Below, piece after piece: positions 51,389 to 60,458 of a stretch of DNA of 64,000 nt; the first letter of the stretch is position 1, and each line of letters starts with the position of its first letter. The DNA is taken from the NCBI RefSeq assembly GCF_029028005.1, contig NZ_JAOTPO010000002.1, positions 310,001 through 374,000 on the forward strand, written 5' to 3'. This DNA comes from Alkalihalobacterium chitinilyticum (lineage in GTDB: Bacteria; Bacillota; Bacilli; Bacillales; Bacillaceae_F). The position numbers were made by a program, and so were the translations under genes. Under the pieces are notes generated by a model. It had not been told where the DNA came from. It did no database searches and saw only the letters and a list, made by a program, of their open reading frames with translations.

Positions 51389-51421
51389 AGAAGGCTGACA
51401 TTTATGAGTCAGTCTTCTTTT
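51389..51421 (+). terminator. Intrinsic terminator
   Basis: AGAAGGCTGAC (51389-51399) pairs with GTCAGTCTTCT (51408-51418), with one G-T pair, followed by TTTTG. Confidence 0.85.
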
Positions 51422-51505
51422 GTTGTAATCAAAGTGTCATCATAAATTAACACAAAAATCTCTTTTTTTTTACTATACTAAAACTTAGGTAAAAGGAGGG
51501 AATGT

Positions 51506-52576
51506 ATGCTAAGGAAAATTAGTGGTGTGTTGATCTTATATATATCTTTATACTTATTAGGAAATGGAACAGTTAACGCTTCTGTTAAAGTTGATTTCTC
51601 GGAAGATCTTTTTAGTGAGGCTGTTATATTAATAGATGGAAAGTCTGGTAAAGTACTTTATGAAAAAAATAGTGAGCAGCAAATGTATCCTGCCAGCATT
51701 ACAAAAATTATTACCGGTATTCTTGCGATAGAGCAAGCTGATTTATCTGATACTGTTACTATAAGTAAAAACGCACGTGAAGTAATTGGCACCCGTGTAT
51801 ACCTGTTAGAAGGAGAAGAAGTCGAGTTAAAAAAGCTCGTCCAAGGCCTTTTAATAAGTTCAGGAAATGATGCGGGATTAGCTATAGCTGAACACATTTC
51901 AGAAAATGAAATGAACTTTGCAAGGAAAATGAACCAATTTGTGCGCGAAAAAGTTGGAGTAGATAACACGAATTTCACTAACCCGCATGGTTTATTCGAT
52001 GAGGAACATTACACGACTGCATACGATATGGCGAAGATCGCCAAATATGCGATGAAAAATGATACGTTCCGAGAAATTGTCAGTACGAAAGAGTTGCCTT
52101 GGATCGGCGAAGGTTGGGAAACAACGATTTATAATCATAACCGGATGCTCTGGAATTATGAAGGAGCTACTGGAATAAAAAATGGTTATGTTCAAAAATC
52201 AGGTTACACGCTAGTTACTTCTGTTCAGCAAGGAGAAACAGAATTAATCGCAGTTACATTAAATGCACCGTCATCTAAACATGCGTATCGTGATATGCAC
52301 CGGTTATTTGATTATGGATTTGATAACTTTGACACGAAGCTTATTGCCAAAGATCAAGTATTTCAAGATCCTTTTGGAAGCAAGTATACGTTAGCTGATG
52401 ATCTGTATGTAACGGTGAAAAAAGGCGATGCACTATTTTTAGATGTAAGTATTTATGGGTATTTAAAAGTAGTAGGAAAAAATAATCAATTAGTAGGAAT
52501 TCGTGGTTTACAAAGAATGGAAGAGCAAGTTGCGAAAAGAACTCCCGAGTTTTTAGCAAGTATAGAACGCCGGTGA
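51506..52576 (+). CDS. D-alanyl-D-alanine carboxypeptidase (DacF-like, peptidase S11)
   Basis: 356 residues: signal peptide (1-26), serine-type transpeptidase fold, C-terminal beta domain. Motif 1 is S-I-T-K with Ser64 and Lys67, motif 2 is S-G-N (119-121), and motif 3 reads K-N-G (225-227) instead of the usual K-T-G. It trims the terminal D-Ala from muropeptides and thereby sets crosslinking, possibly during sporulation. No clear C-terminal amphipathic anchor, so it may be released. AAAAGGAGGG precedes ATG. Confidence 0.92.
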   Translation: MLRKISGVLILYISLYLLGNGTVNASVKVDFSEDLFSEAVILIDGKSGKVLYEKNSEQQMYPASITKIITGILAIEQADLSDTVTISKNAREVIGTRVYLLEGEEVELKKLVQGLLISSGNDAGLAIAEHISENEMNFARKMNQFVREKVGVDNTNFTNPHGLFDEEHYTTAYDMAKIAKYAMKNDTFREIVSTKELPWIGEGWETTIYNHNRMLWNYEGATGIKNGYVQKSGYTLVTSVQQGETELIAVTLNAPSSKHAYRDMHRLFDYGFDNFDTKLIAKDQVFQDPFGSKYTLADDLYVTVKKGDALFLDVSIYGYLKVVGKNNQLVGIRGLQRMEEQVAKRTPEFLASIERR

Positions 52577-52672
52577 GTAAAGCAAAGACTAAGGTTGCTG
52601 GGAATTAAGCTCCAGAAACAATGTAAAGTAAAAAGTAAATCCACGCTCGATCTAACCAACAGGATAAATTGC

Positions 52673-52707
52673 AAAAAGACTTGAGATACAAAATCTCAAG
52701 TCTTTTT
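52673..52707 (+). terminator. Intrinsic terminator
   Basis: AAAAAGACTTGAGA (52673-52686) and TCTCAAGTCTTTTT (52694-52707) form a perfect 14-bp stem. Confidence 0.92.
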
Positions 52708-52836
52708 GCTGAAGAAATTTGGGCGATGCGTTTTCTTGGATGGTTCTAGTTTCCAAAATGATCCCCTTTACTTAAAAGCTTGCAGGCAGAAAAGGGTGTT
52801 TTTCAGTAATTGATACTTTTACGCAATATTTTCAGT

Positions 52837-53859
52837 TTAGTATAACCACTGTGCAATTGAGTAAAAGATAGGGATACCTAAAGTTAAGTTGAATGGGAAT
52901 GTAATCCCGAGTGCTAACCCTAAATAAATCGAAGGATTTGCATCTGGAACCGATGTGCTCATAGCTGCTGGTGCTGCAATATAAGAGGCACTTGCTGCCA
53001 ATACGCCCATAAGTGTTGCTCCACCAACTGATAAACCACAAGCCATTCCTACAAATACACCTAAAACTCCATAAATAATCGGCATGAATATAGCAAAAGA
53101 AAGTAATTTTAAGCCATGTTTACGAACAACGGCTAACCGCTGTCCAGCGATAAGACCCATATTTAATAGGAACAATGTCAGCATACTTGGGTACAAATCA
53201 ATAAATAGAGGTTGAATTAACGGTTTTCCGTCTAATCCAATGATCATCCCAATGACTAAACTTCCCGCTAGCAACAAAATACTTTTACCTAAGAAACATT
53301 CACGTAGTTGCTCTTTGCTTAACTTAAACGAAAAGGAAGGTGCAACAATACCAACTTTACGAACCGATGCTTCTTCAGTATTTCGACCCTTTAAAAATTC
53401 AAGTAAAACAAGTGCTATTAAAATTGCAGGTATTTCCATTAACACAACCATAGCATTCATAAACGCTTCATAATTGACTGCTCGGTTTTCTAGAAAAGCT
53501 GCAGCTGCACCATATGTAACAATACTTACAGATCCATAAGTCGCAGCTAAAGCGATTGCATTTTTGGTATCCAGTTTAACAACTTTTCTTAAGTAAATTA
53601 AAGTAAGGATCGGAGTAAGAGTACCTAAAAATATTGTACCTAGTATTGGCTTCGTAACTTCTGTAATTGAAAACTGTGAAAGTTCAATCCCGCCTTTTAA
53701 ACCAATCGCAATTAATAAATATAAACTCAATGTTTCCCCAAGAGCTTTAGGAAACGTGAAATTAGAGCCAAGGGCAACCGCTACCATACCGAGGACAAAG
53801 AAGAGTACAGCCGGGTTTAGTAAATTTTCTATAACCATTTGTAACATGATGTTCTTCAC
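52837..53859 (-). CDS. SbtA-type sodium-dependent bicarbonate transporter
   Basis: 340 residues with about ten hydrophobic segments in two halves. The family features include N-P-A-V-L-F-F-V-L-G-M near 13, A-I-G-L-K-G-G near 51, A-A-T-Y-G-S-V-S near 105, and a late S-A-S-Y-I-A-A-P-A-A segment near 288. SbtA imports bicarbonate with Na+. This would supply HCO3- for carboxylases and for the carbamoyl-phosphate synthase encoded in this window, especially at high pH (inference). AAGGAGTGAAGAA precedes ATG. It follows the DUF2294 gene, from which a terminator separates it. Confidence 0.88.
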   Translation of the reverse strand: MKNIMLQMVIENLLNPAVLFFVLGMVAVALGSNFTFPKALGETLSLYLLIAIGLKGGIELSQFSITEVTKPILGTIFLGTLTPILTLIYLRKVVKLDTKNAIALAATYGSVSIVTYGAAAAFLENRAVNYEAFMNAMVVLMEIPAILIALVLLEFLKGRNTEEASVRKVGIVAPSFSFKLSKEQLRECFLGKSILLLAGSLVIGMIIGLDGKPLIQPLFIDLYPSMLTLFLLNMGLIAGQRLAVVRKHGLKLLSFAIFMPIIYGVLGVFVGMACGLSVGGATLMGVLAASASYIAAPAAMSTSVPDANPSIYLGLALGITFPFNLTLGIPIFYSIAQWLY

Positions 53860-53902
53860 TCCTTACTGTTTCATGATTTAGGGCAACTATTTAAACAGAA
53901 AA

Positions 53903-53941
53903 AGACCAGCCTTGTAGGTTTCAACATACAGGCTGGTCTAT
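53903..53941 (-). terminator. Terminator between DUF2294 and sbtA
   Basis: On the minus strand AGACCAGCCT...AGGCTGGTCT form a 10-bp stem followed by TTTTT. It ends the DUF2294 transcript; sbtA needs read-through or its own promoter in the 129-base gap. Confidence 0.8.
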
Positions 53942-53988
53942 CATTTCCGTATCAATTGATATTGAAATAAATCTCCCAAAATATTAAA

Positions 53989-54357
53989 TTATTGATCTAG
54001 TTTGGCTTCTAAGTCTTCAGCCAAAGTAAACACGATGATTCGCTCACCGCTTCTAGTGCTTATATCGGTATGGAAGCACCTAGCTTCGACACCTGTTATT
54101 TCATGAATGATCTTTTTTAAGTCAGCACTTCCCGTTTCTATCAGTTCTGATCGATTGCGTTTGACGGCTAACATACCCGTTTCAGATTGTGTTAACGCTT
54201 GTTCAGCAGGTGTTAGAATACCTTGTAGTTGAATAATTAGTAGATTTCTTAGAATGTCAGTTTTAACTTGAACAGAACCTCTACCTAAGTATTCTTTTTC
54301 CCATTGCGTTAATGTTTTGCTAATCTCAGATTCAAGAAGTCCTTTCTTCTTACTCAT
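53989..54357 (-). CDS. DUF2294 family small protein
   Basis: A 122-residue cytosolic protein with the DUF2294 pattern: an early G-R-G-S-V-Q-V-K-T-D, a beta strand L-L-I-I-Q-L-Q-G-I-L-T-P-A-E, and a late H-T-D-I-S-T-R-S-G-E-R-I-I-V-F-T-L. The family is widespread in Bacilli and cyanobacteria, often next to Na+/bicarbonate or Na+/H+ transport genes (from memory). ATG 54357 follows GGAGGTGGG. Biochemical function unknown. A structured attenuator leader precedes it. Confidence 0.8.
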   Translation of the reverse strand: MSKKKGLLESEISKTLTQWEKEYLGRGSVQVKTDILRNLLIIQLQGILTPAEQALTQSETGMLAVKRNRSELIETGSADLKKIIHEITGVEARCFHTDISTRSGERIIVFTLAEDLEAKLDQ

Positions 54358-54396
54358 AGCACCCACCTCCATCTCCTAAGTATAGCAAAAATTACG

Positions 54397-54434
54397 TAAA
54401 AAAACGGTATATCTCTTTAAAAAGAAATATACCG
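54397..54434 (-). terminator. Intrinsic terminator in the DUF2294 leader
   Basis: CGGTATATTTCTTT pairs with AAAGAGATATACCG (one G-T pair; the innermost pairs must open to leave a loop), followed on the minus strand by seven T. It lies 40 bases before the DUF2294 start, so most transcripts should stop here unless an antiterminator forms. Confidence 0.82.
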
Positions 54435-54451
54435 ATTATTTCGAACCATTA

Positions 54452-54533
54452 CTTATCTTTAACACGTAGGTTCTCATTTCACCTCTGCGAAATACTCACA
54501 GCGATGCACTGCTAACCCTTTATGAAAAATAAG
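54452..54533 (-). promoter_or_regulatory. Candidate cis-regulatory RNA (unassigned riboswitch-like domain)
   Basis: On the minus strand CTTATTTTT (54533-54525) can pair with AAAGATAAG (54460-54452), closing an 82-base domain. Inside are CAGTG-CAT-CGCTG and AGGT-(9 nt)-ACCT hairpins and single-stranded stretches such as GGGTTAG. The domain lies between a sigma-A promoter and an intrinsic terminator. It does not look like the riboswitch classes I remember. Confidence 0.5.
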
Positions 54534-54576
54534 CAAGTATTTTAAACAATTCGGTTTAAAATTTTCAGTTAATTTC

Positions 54577-54606
54577 ATTATATAGCCTATGGCGAAAAAG
54601 TGTCAA
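54577..54606 (-). promoter_or_regulatory. Sigma-A promoter of the DUF2294 unit
   Basis: Perfect TTGACA (54606-54601), an 18-base spacer and perfect TATAAT (54582-54577) on the minus strand. The start site would be near 54570, giving a leader of about 210 nt. Confidence 0.75.
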
Positions 54607-54885
54607 TAAAAACTTTTTATACCAAAATTTACAGTGAAATTAAAAGACTTTATGGTATCTTTATATGTAATAGGTTGATTTTGATTTTGAGTTTCAATTT
54701 TAAAGATGGTTTTTAAGTTTTTTTCTGCAAGGCTTTTTTATTTTTAATACAAAGTTTATACGTATATACCGTAAAGTTTCGAATAAATAACATGTATACG
54801 GAAAAAATGGAAATAAAATTATAACTATATAGTTGAACGTTTATTTACGGTGTGTCTAGTTTGGTATTGTCGGGAGCGTGACGTC

Positions 54886-55770
54886 ATGTATGTATTTATT
54901 GTTAACCCTATTTCTGGAAATGGAAGAGGGGAGATCGTTTGGAAATCGATTGAAAAAATATTACGTAATAAAAAAGTTAACTTTAAGGCCCATCTGACCA
55001 GTGATAAGGCTCATGCAGCCGAAATTGTTAGATCAATAAACCCTGACTCAGTAACGGCAGTTGTTGTTGTAGGTGGAGATGGAACGGTACATGAAGTAGT
55101 GAATGGGCTACAACACAAGAAAATTCCATTAGGAATTATTCCAGCAGGGACGGGCAATGACTATGCTCGTTCAATGTCTATTCCTAAAAATTTTGAACAT
55201 GCACTTGAAAGAATACTATCTGGTGAGAAGAAAAAAATTGATATACTCCATATTGGAGAACGTATATGTATGACAGTCATTGGCATCGGCTTTGATGGAA
55301 AAGTCGCACAGTTAGCTAATGAGTCTAAATCAAAAAAAATATTAAATAGTCTCGGACTTGGAAAGTTTATTTATTTAATTATCGTATTAAAACTATTATT
55401 TAAATATAAACCAACAAAAGTTACAGTAGAGCTTGACGATGTCACATATGAATATGAAAAAGTCTGGTTAATCGCCGTGGCTAATTTACCATACTATGGC
55501 GGCGGGATGTACATTTGTCCTCATGCGATAAGTGATGATGGAGTTTTTGATGTATGTATCGTGAATAACGTCTCAAAGTTTAAGATCCTGCAAATCTTCC
55601 CTAAAGTTTTTCTAGGCCAGCATATTAATCATCCTGCGGTAACGGTTTTAAAAGGAAAAAATATAAAAGTCATTTCTGATATTCCCGTGATTATCCATGG
55701 GGATGGTGAAATCATTGGGGAAACCCCTATAGAAGTTACAGTAAAAAAAGATGTCTTAGATATCGTCTAA
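54886..55770 (+). CDS. Diacylglycerol/lipid kinase family protein (YtlR/DagK type)
   Basis: 294 residues. The catalytic domain signature is V-V-G-G-D-G-T-V-H-E-V-V-N-G near residue 61-74, followed by G-I-I-P-A-G-T-G-N-D-Y-A-R-S near 84-97; both glycine loops bind ATP. The second half is the beta-rich lipid-binding domain. The family phosphorylates diacylglycerol, other lipids or sphingoid-like substrates; which one here is unknown. ATG 54886 has GGGAG 9 bases upstream; the longer frame from 54850 lacks a site. Confidence 0.9.
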   Translation: MYVFIVNPISGNGRGEIVWKSIEKILRNKKVNFKAHLTSDKAHAAEIVRSINPDSVTAVVVVGGDGTVHEVVNGLQHKKIPLGIIPAGTGNDYARSMSIPKNFEHALERILSGEKKKIDILHIGERICMTVIGIGFDGKVAQLANESKSKKILNSLGLGKFIYLIIVLKLLFKYKPTKVTVELDDVTYEYEKVWLIAVANLPYYGGGMYICPHAISDDGVFDVCIVNNVSKFKILQIFPKVFLGQHINHPAVTVLKGKNIKVISDIPVIIHGDGEIIGETPIEVTVKKDVLDIV

Positions 55771-55789
55771 CTTAATAAAAGCAGGCGAT

Positions 55790-56065
55790 TTAAGACTTTA
55801 AACCTTGAATAAATTGATGAAATTGCTTTAAAGAAATGGTAAGGATGGCTTCAGACGTATTTTGGTCTGGAGCCATTTTTACTTCATTGAAATAGGTTTG
55901 GATTTCTTCAAGCTGTTCAACTTGTTCTTTAAATAACTTATAAGGAATAAAGCGGGTTTCAATTCCTAGATGCTCGGCTTGTTCGTTTAAGTTTTTTATA
56001 CTTTCTTCAATCGCTTCTATTTGTCTATAGTATTTTTCGAATTGTTTTTCTCGCTCTGTTTTCAT
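55790..56065 (-). CDS. Small coiled-coil protein, unknown
   Basis: A 91-residue helical protein. Residues 5-40 form a heptad-like coiled coil (Q-F-E-K-Y-Y-R-Q-I-E-A-I-E-E-S-I-K) and the second half is mixed. ATG 56065 follows AAAGGAG at 8 bases; the longer frame by six residues lacks a site. It is convergent with the lipid kinase gene and divergent from yjaZ. No family recognised. Confidence 0.7.
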   Translation of the reverse strand: MKTEREKQFEKYYRQIEAIEESIKNLNEQAEHLGIETRFIPYKLFKEQVEQLEEIQTYFNEVKMAPDQNTSEAILTISLKQFHQFIQGLKS

Positions 56066-56196
56066 ATACGGATCTCCTTTCACTTACTTTCTTTTTTTAC
56101 ATAAGATGTAGATGATGTCAATAGTTTTAGGGCAAACACCTTCGCAAGCTTTAAGTGAATGCATACAATGGTAATGTGAAGAAAGGAAGAGTTTAT

Positions 56197-57030
56197 ATGG
56201 GAACAGTTGCAACTGACCGATGGATTAAAGGGTTTATTGAAGCATCAAGCAAAGCTTCTTATAGATACAATAACTGGAATGTTCAAATGGAAACGATCAT
56301 TGAACCAGTTTCACGTCATTTTTATGATCTGCCTCTTCACAGTCTTCACCGTTCGTTACTTGAACAGGGGATGTTTTCACCAGATCAAGACGTGAAGTCA
56401 ATTTATATGCACATGAAAAAACTAAAAATGTGGGCATATGTTCAAAAAGTATATCTTGAACTGAAACAAGAATGGGAAGGGCCAGACGTCAAAGTCATTC
56501 TCTTACCAGGCAATGAAGCTAATGAAGTTATTATGAACGATTTAGGCGGAAAAATGGGCATTGGGTTTCAAGATAAAGTGATATTGTTTGTAACGACCAA
56601 AACGAATCATTTTGATCTTAGAACACTTCTTACACATGAATATAACCATAGTTGTCGTTTAATGCACTTAAGCAAACGAGAACCTGAATTAACGTTACTT
56701 GACTCTCTCATTATCGAAGGAATGGCTGAATATGCGGTCAAAGTAATATGCGGGGAACGAGCACTTGGAAAATGGCACAATCAATTCACGAAAGAAAAGC
56801 TCCAGTCCTTATGGGATCATTTCTATAAAGAAAGAATCCGAGTTAAAGGTAAGCATTATCACCGTCCATTTCTATTCGGAAGCGAGTCTTTAGGTATCCC
56901 TTTATGGTCGGGGTATGCTATGGGCTTTGAAATGGTCCGCTCGATGATGGAACAGAAACCGGATAGTATACAAAAGTTACTTTCACTAGACTCAGAAATA
57001 ATCTTAAAACATTCCGTTTTCAAAGATTAA
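56197..57030 (+). CDS. yjaZ: YjaZ-like DUF2268 putative zinc protease
   Basis: 277 residues. The metalloprotease motif H-E-Y-N-H (His147, Glu148, His151) lies in a predicted helix, with a second Glu near residue 174 in I-I-E-G-M-A-E-Y-A as possible third ligand. The DUF2268 region covers about 130-270. No signal peptide, so it should be cytosolic. In B. subtilis yjaZ follows fabF, in the same neighbourhood. AGGAAGAG precedes ATG 56197; an earlier in-frame ATG at 56155 lacks a site. Substrate unknown. Confidence 0.88.
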   Translation: MGTVATDRWIKGFIEASSKASYRYNNWNVQMETIIEPVSRHFYDLPLHSLHRSLLEQGMFSPDQDVKSIYMHMKKLKMWAYVQKVYLELKQEWEGPDVKVILLPGNEANEVIMNDLGGKMGIGFQDKVILFVTTKTNHFDLRTLLTHEYNHSCRLMHLSKREPELTLLDSLIIEGMAEYAVKVICGERALGKWHNQFTKEKLQSLWDHFYKERIRVKGKHYHRPFLFGSESLGIPLWSGYAMGFEMVRSMMEQKPDSIQKLLSLDSEIILKHSVFKD

Positions 57031-57034
57031 GTTG

Positions 57035-57066
57035 CCCTCTTTTTAGTTTGTAAAGAGGGTTTTTTC
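57035..57066 (+). terminator. Intrinsic terminator
   Basis: CCCTCTTT (57035-57042) pairs with AAAGAGGG (57052-57059), followed by seven T. Confidence 0.9.
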
Positions 57067-57139
57067 TATTAACAGCCAATATAAAAAAGAGAACAGTTAG
57101 GTACGGTACGGACGAGCACCTATTAGAAGAAGGGAGGAG

Positions 57140-57355
57140 ATGCGAATTTTTAGGGTGTTTTCTTTATTAGTCGGATTTGGCTTGGCTGTAGCTGGTGGAG
57201 TCAGTTTACTTGCATATTTAAATTTATTAACCGCTGGATATGATTTCGTGACGTATCTCCGTTTTATTTCAACAAGAATTGAACTTTATATGGTAATCAT
57301 CGGTGCAATTATCATTACCTTATCTATATATTGGCCAACCCATCGAAAAAAGTAG
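57140..57355 (+). CDS. Small membrane protein with two TM segments, unknown
   Basis: 71 residues with two hydrophobic segments (about 6-28 and 48-64) and a basic C-terminus (T-H-R-K-K), consistent with a two-helix hairpin with both ends inside. The purine-rich AAGGGAGGAG tract runs directly into ATG, so the effective binding site is its 5' part. Followed by yjbA within 100 bases. No family recognised. Confidence 0.7.
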   Translation: MRIFRVFSLLVGFGLAVAGGVSLLAYLNLLTAGYDFVTYLRFISTRIELYMVIIGAIIITLSIYWPTHRKK

Positions 57356-57456
57356 CATAATTTTTATTTGGAATGAATATAGTACTTGTGGAATAAATTG
57401 CCTAACCTCTGACTATACTGATGGTACAAGCACATATACGTGAGGGGGCGATTTTG

Positions 57457-58203
57457 TTGGTCCACATTCGGGATGTTTGGATTAATTGGTTCGAAGGTGA
57501 AGAAAATGGTTACAATGTGTGTGATTTTTATGAATGGAGAACTGATGACAGGATTGAAGTGCTAGATCAAGCGATTGTTGTCAAGGTATCTCAACAATTA
57601 TTTAGTTACATTGAAAATAATCTTGCAGATTTACCAGAAAATTTGTTAGAAGACGTCCATCGAAAAAGTTATCTGAGAAAAAATATGTCGCGTATTCAAC
57701 TTGATTATTGCTTTATAGCAACTGATGGAGAACGTATTATCGCAGTCGATACGATCGGATATAAAACACCGATCCGTAAAAGCAGACTAACACCTAGACA
57801 AGAACAAATCGTCTTAGAATTAATTGAGTCAGAAACTATGGAAGTATATGATCTTGAGGATGTTGAATTTCAAAAAGAGTACCATATCTTATCTCCTAAT
57901 CCTGAAGAGATGAGAGGATTGACGAGGAAAGAACGTCAATTAAAGCAATTGCTTTTTATGGCACTCGATCAACTCTATTCGACTGGAAATGCAGCTGAAA
58001 TTAGATACTGGTTTACGGAGTGGGAACCTGCAAAATACATGGAAATTCAAGCAATGAGTTTCGAAGAAGTTTGGGAAGGCCTTTTTGAAGAAGTGAGAAA
58101 CGGCTGGTCACAGAGACACTATCATCTTTGCGAGGCTATTGTGAAAGGACAACCCTTCTTTGAAAAACTGTGGGAGCTTGAGCATGGTGAAAGCGTAAAG
58201 TAA
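57457..58203 (+). CDS. yjbA: YjbA family protein (DUF3603)
   Basis: About 248 residues, cytosolic. The N-terminal [17 protein letters not shown] segment matches what I remember of B. subtilis YjbA, and the gene sits between yjaZ and trpS as expected. The start is uncertain: GAGGGGG is followed at 5 and 8 bases by in-frame TTG codons (57454, 57457), while ATG 57421 lies upstream of that site. I use 57457. Function unknown; the middle region is acidic with Y-D-L-E-D-V-E. Confidence 0.85.
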   Translation: MVHIRDVWINWFEGEENGYNVCDFYEWRTDDRIEVLDQAIVVKVSQQLFSYIENNLADLPENLLEDVHRKSYLRKNMSRIQLDYCFIATDGERIIAVDTIGYKTPIRKSRLTPRQEQIVLELIESETMEVYDLEDVEFQKEYHILSPNPEEMRGLTRKERQLKQLLFMALDQLYSTGNAAEIRYWFTEWEPAKYMEIQAMSFEEVWEGLFEEVRNGWSQRHYHLCEAIVKGQPFFEKLWELEHGESVK

Positions 58204-58216
58204 TGTTACATAAAGT

Positions 58217-58247
58217 AAAAAGGAGGACACTTTGTTCTCCTTTTTTA
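58217..58247 (+). terminator. Intrinsic terminator
   Basis: AAAAAGGAG (58217-58225) pairs with CTCCTTTTT (58237-58245), ending in T residues. Confidence 0.8.
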
Positions 58248-58337
58248 GTTCAAACTAAGATATTGAGGACAGCATGAGCGAAACTGACTTCTAAGATGAT
58301 AAAATAATTAGTACTGAACAAGCTGAGACTGAACACT

Positions 58338-58850
58338 TCTTGGGTAATCTTGTAAGAAGTGGTACAGAAAGAGAGCGGACTGGATCAATTCTTCCTAATC
58401 CTGTAAAAGCGGGCCGGAAAGAGCGTTTATAAACCCAAATCTTCCTAATTCTGTAAAAAGTGGGCCGGAAAGAGCGTTTATAAACCCTGATTTTCCTAAT
58501 CCTGTAAAAAGCGGGTCAGAAAGAGCGTTTATAACCCCGGATCTTCCTAATCCTGTAAAAAGGGGGCCGGAAAGAGCGTTTATAACCCCGGATCTTCCTA
58601 ATCCTGTAAAAAGTGGGCCGGAAAGAGCGTTTATAACCCCGAATTTTCCTAATCCTGTAAAAAGCGGGTCAGAAAGAGCGTTTATAACCCCGGATTTTCC
58701 TAATCCTGTAAAAAGCAGGTCAGAAAGAGCGTTTATAAACCCAGATATTACTAATTATGTAAAAAATAGCTGGAACTAGCAACTTATATCCTCATTTTTT
58801 TCTAATGTTGTAAAAATGGAGCCGGATTAAGATTTAATAGGTAACCAGGT
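58338..58850 (+). repeat. 51-bp tandem repeat array
   Basis: Seven good copies have the anchor AAAGAGCG at 58418, 58469, 58520, 58571, 58622, 58673 and 58724, a strict 51-base period. Decayed copies extend left to about 58338 and right to about 58850. Unit: TTCCTAATCCTGTAAAAAGC, then GGGCCGGAAAGAGCG, then TTTATAACCCCGGAT. There are no unique spacers, so it is not CRISPR. One plus-strand frame stays open through copies 2-7 (51 is a multiple of 3), but there is no start codon or binding site, and copy 1 has lost one base. Confidence 0.9.
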
Positions 58851-59048
58851 TTTTACCAGTAGGTTATTGCTCCTAACCCGGGATTTTTATCAGTTTTATC
58901 AATGAACCTAAATTTCACTTAAATTGTGAGCATTTTTGGAAACGTTCTTTCAGACATTTACACGATAGTTTTTGTTCTCTATAATATAATAGTAGATCTC
59001 TATAGAACTGTGTATGGATGTTCTAAATCTTTTGTAGGAGGGATAGTC

Positions 59049-59162
59049 GTGGATGGATTTGTACACTTTCTAATGCAACTTCTTACAGTTGTAGTAGTAG
59101 TTGGAACATTTGGAGTTTCTTTCTTAGTTGGTGCGATTTGGAAGAAGCAAAAAGGATATTAA
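59049..59162 (+). CDS. Single-TM small membrane protein, unknown
   Basis: A 37-residue frame starting at GTG 59049, with TAGGAGGG 6-7 bases upstream. Nearly the whole product is one hydrophobic helix (about 5-30, many Val, Leu, Phe) followed by the basic tail K-K-Q-K-G-Y. The longer upstream frame from GTG 58926 has no ribosome binding site and would put a Tyr/Val-rich stretch in front; I reject it. Function unknown. Confidence 0.65.
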   Translation: MDGFVHFLMQLLTVVVVVGTFGVSFLVGAIWKKQKGY

Positions 59163-59186
59163 TGCAATCATACATTATAAGTGCGT

Positions 59187-59213
59187 GTTCAAAAAGGAGG
59201 ACAAACTTTTTGA
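59187..59213 (+). other. Inverted repeat before the trpS terminator
   Basis: TGTTCAAAAAG and CTTTTTGAACA form a perfect 11-base inverted repeat around GAGGACAAA. No T-run follows, so it may be half of a tandem terminator or a protein site. Confidence 0.55.
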
Positions 59214-59228
59214 ACATCCTCTATAAGA

Positions 59229-59264
59229 AAACAAGGAGCAGAGGGTTCTCTGCTCCTTGTTTTT

Positions 59265-59265
<1 letters not shown>
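59229..59265. terminator. Strong bidirectional terminator after trpS
   Basis: AAACAAGGAGCAGAG (59229-59243) pairs perfectly with CTCTGCTCCTTGTTT (59248-59262) around a GGTT loop. T-runs lie on plus (seven or more) and AT-rich sequence on minus. Confidence 0.92.
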
Positions 59266-60254
<989 letters not shown>

Positions 60255-60458
60255 CTATCTCTTCCTTTCCAAAAAACGTATGTATACACCATCTTATCGA
60301 ATTATGACGTAAGAGTAAATAACATTACTCATATTAAGATATTATCAAGAATTTGTAATAGGGTATGTTTTCTTTTCTTTTACGAATAATATTTTAATAA
60401 AGGTTGTTGAAAGAGAAGTTTATCGACTATTTTAGTTGAGGGAAAGAGGGAAAACAGG

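Noticed and set aside
54825-54860. Further SigY-type promoter (TGAACG before the lipid kinase)
   Set aside because: The -35-like TGAACG is present, but no CGTAT or CGTC occurs at 15-18 bases spacing.
58402-58770. Protein-coding gene made of 17-residue repeats
   Set aside because: One frame is open, but it has no start codon or binding site, copy 1 has a one-base deletion with stops, and the unit differences are not mostly synonymous.
58338-58850. CRISPR array
   Set aside because: The units are contiguous 51-bp repeats with no unique spacers, and no cas genes are present.
58926-59048. N-terminal extension of the small membrane protein from GTG 58926
   Set aside because: No ribosome binding site there, while TAGGAGGG is well placed for GTG 59049.
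60255-60458. T-box leader for trpS
   Set aside because: The divergent gap is only about 200 bases, and neither the AGGGTGG antiterminator motif nor a terminator hairpin was seen.
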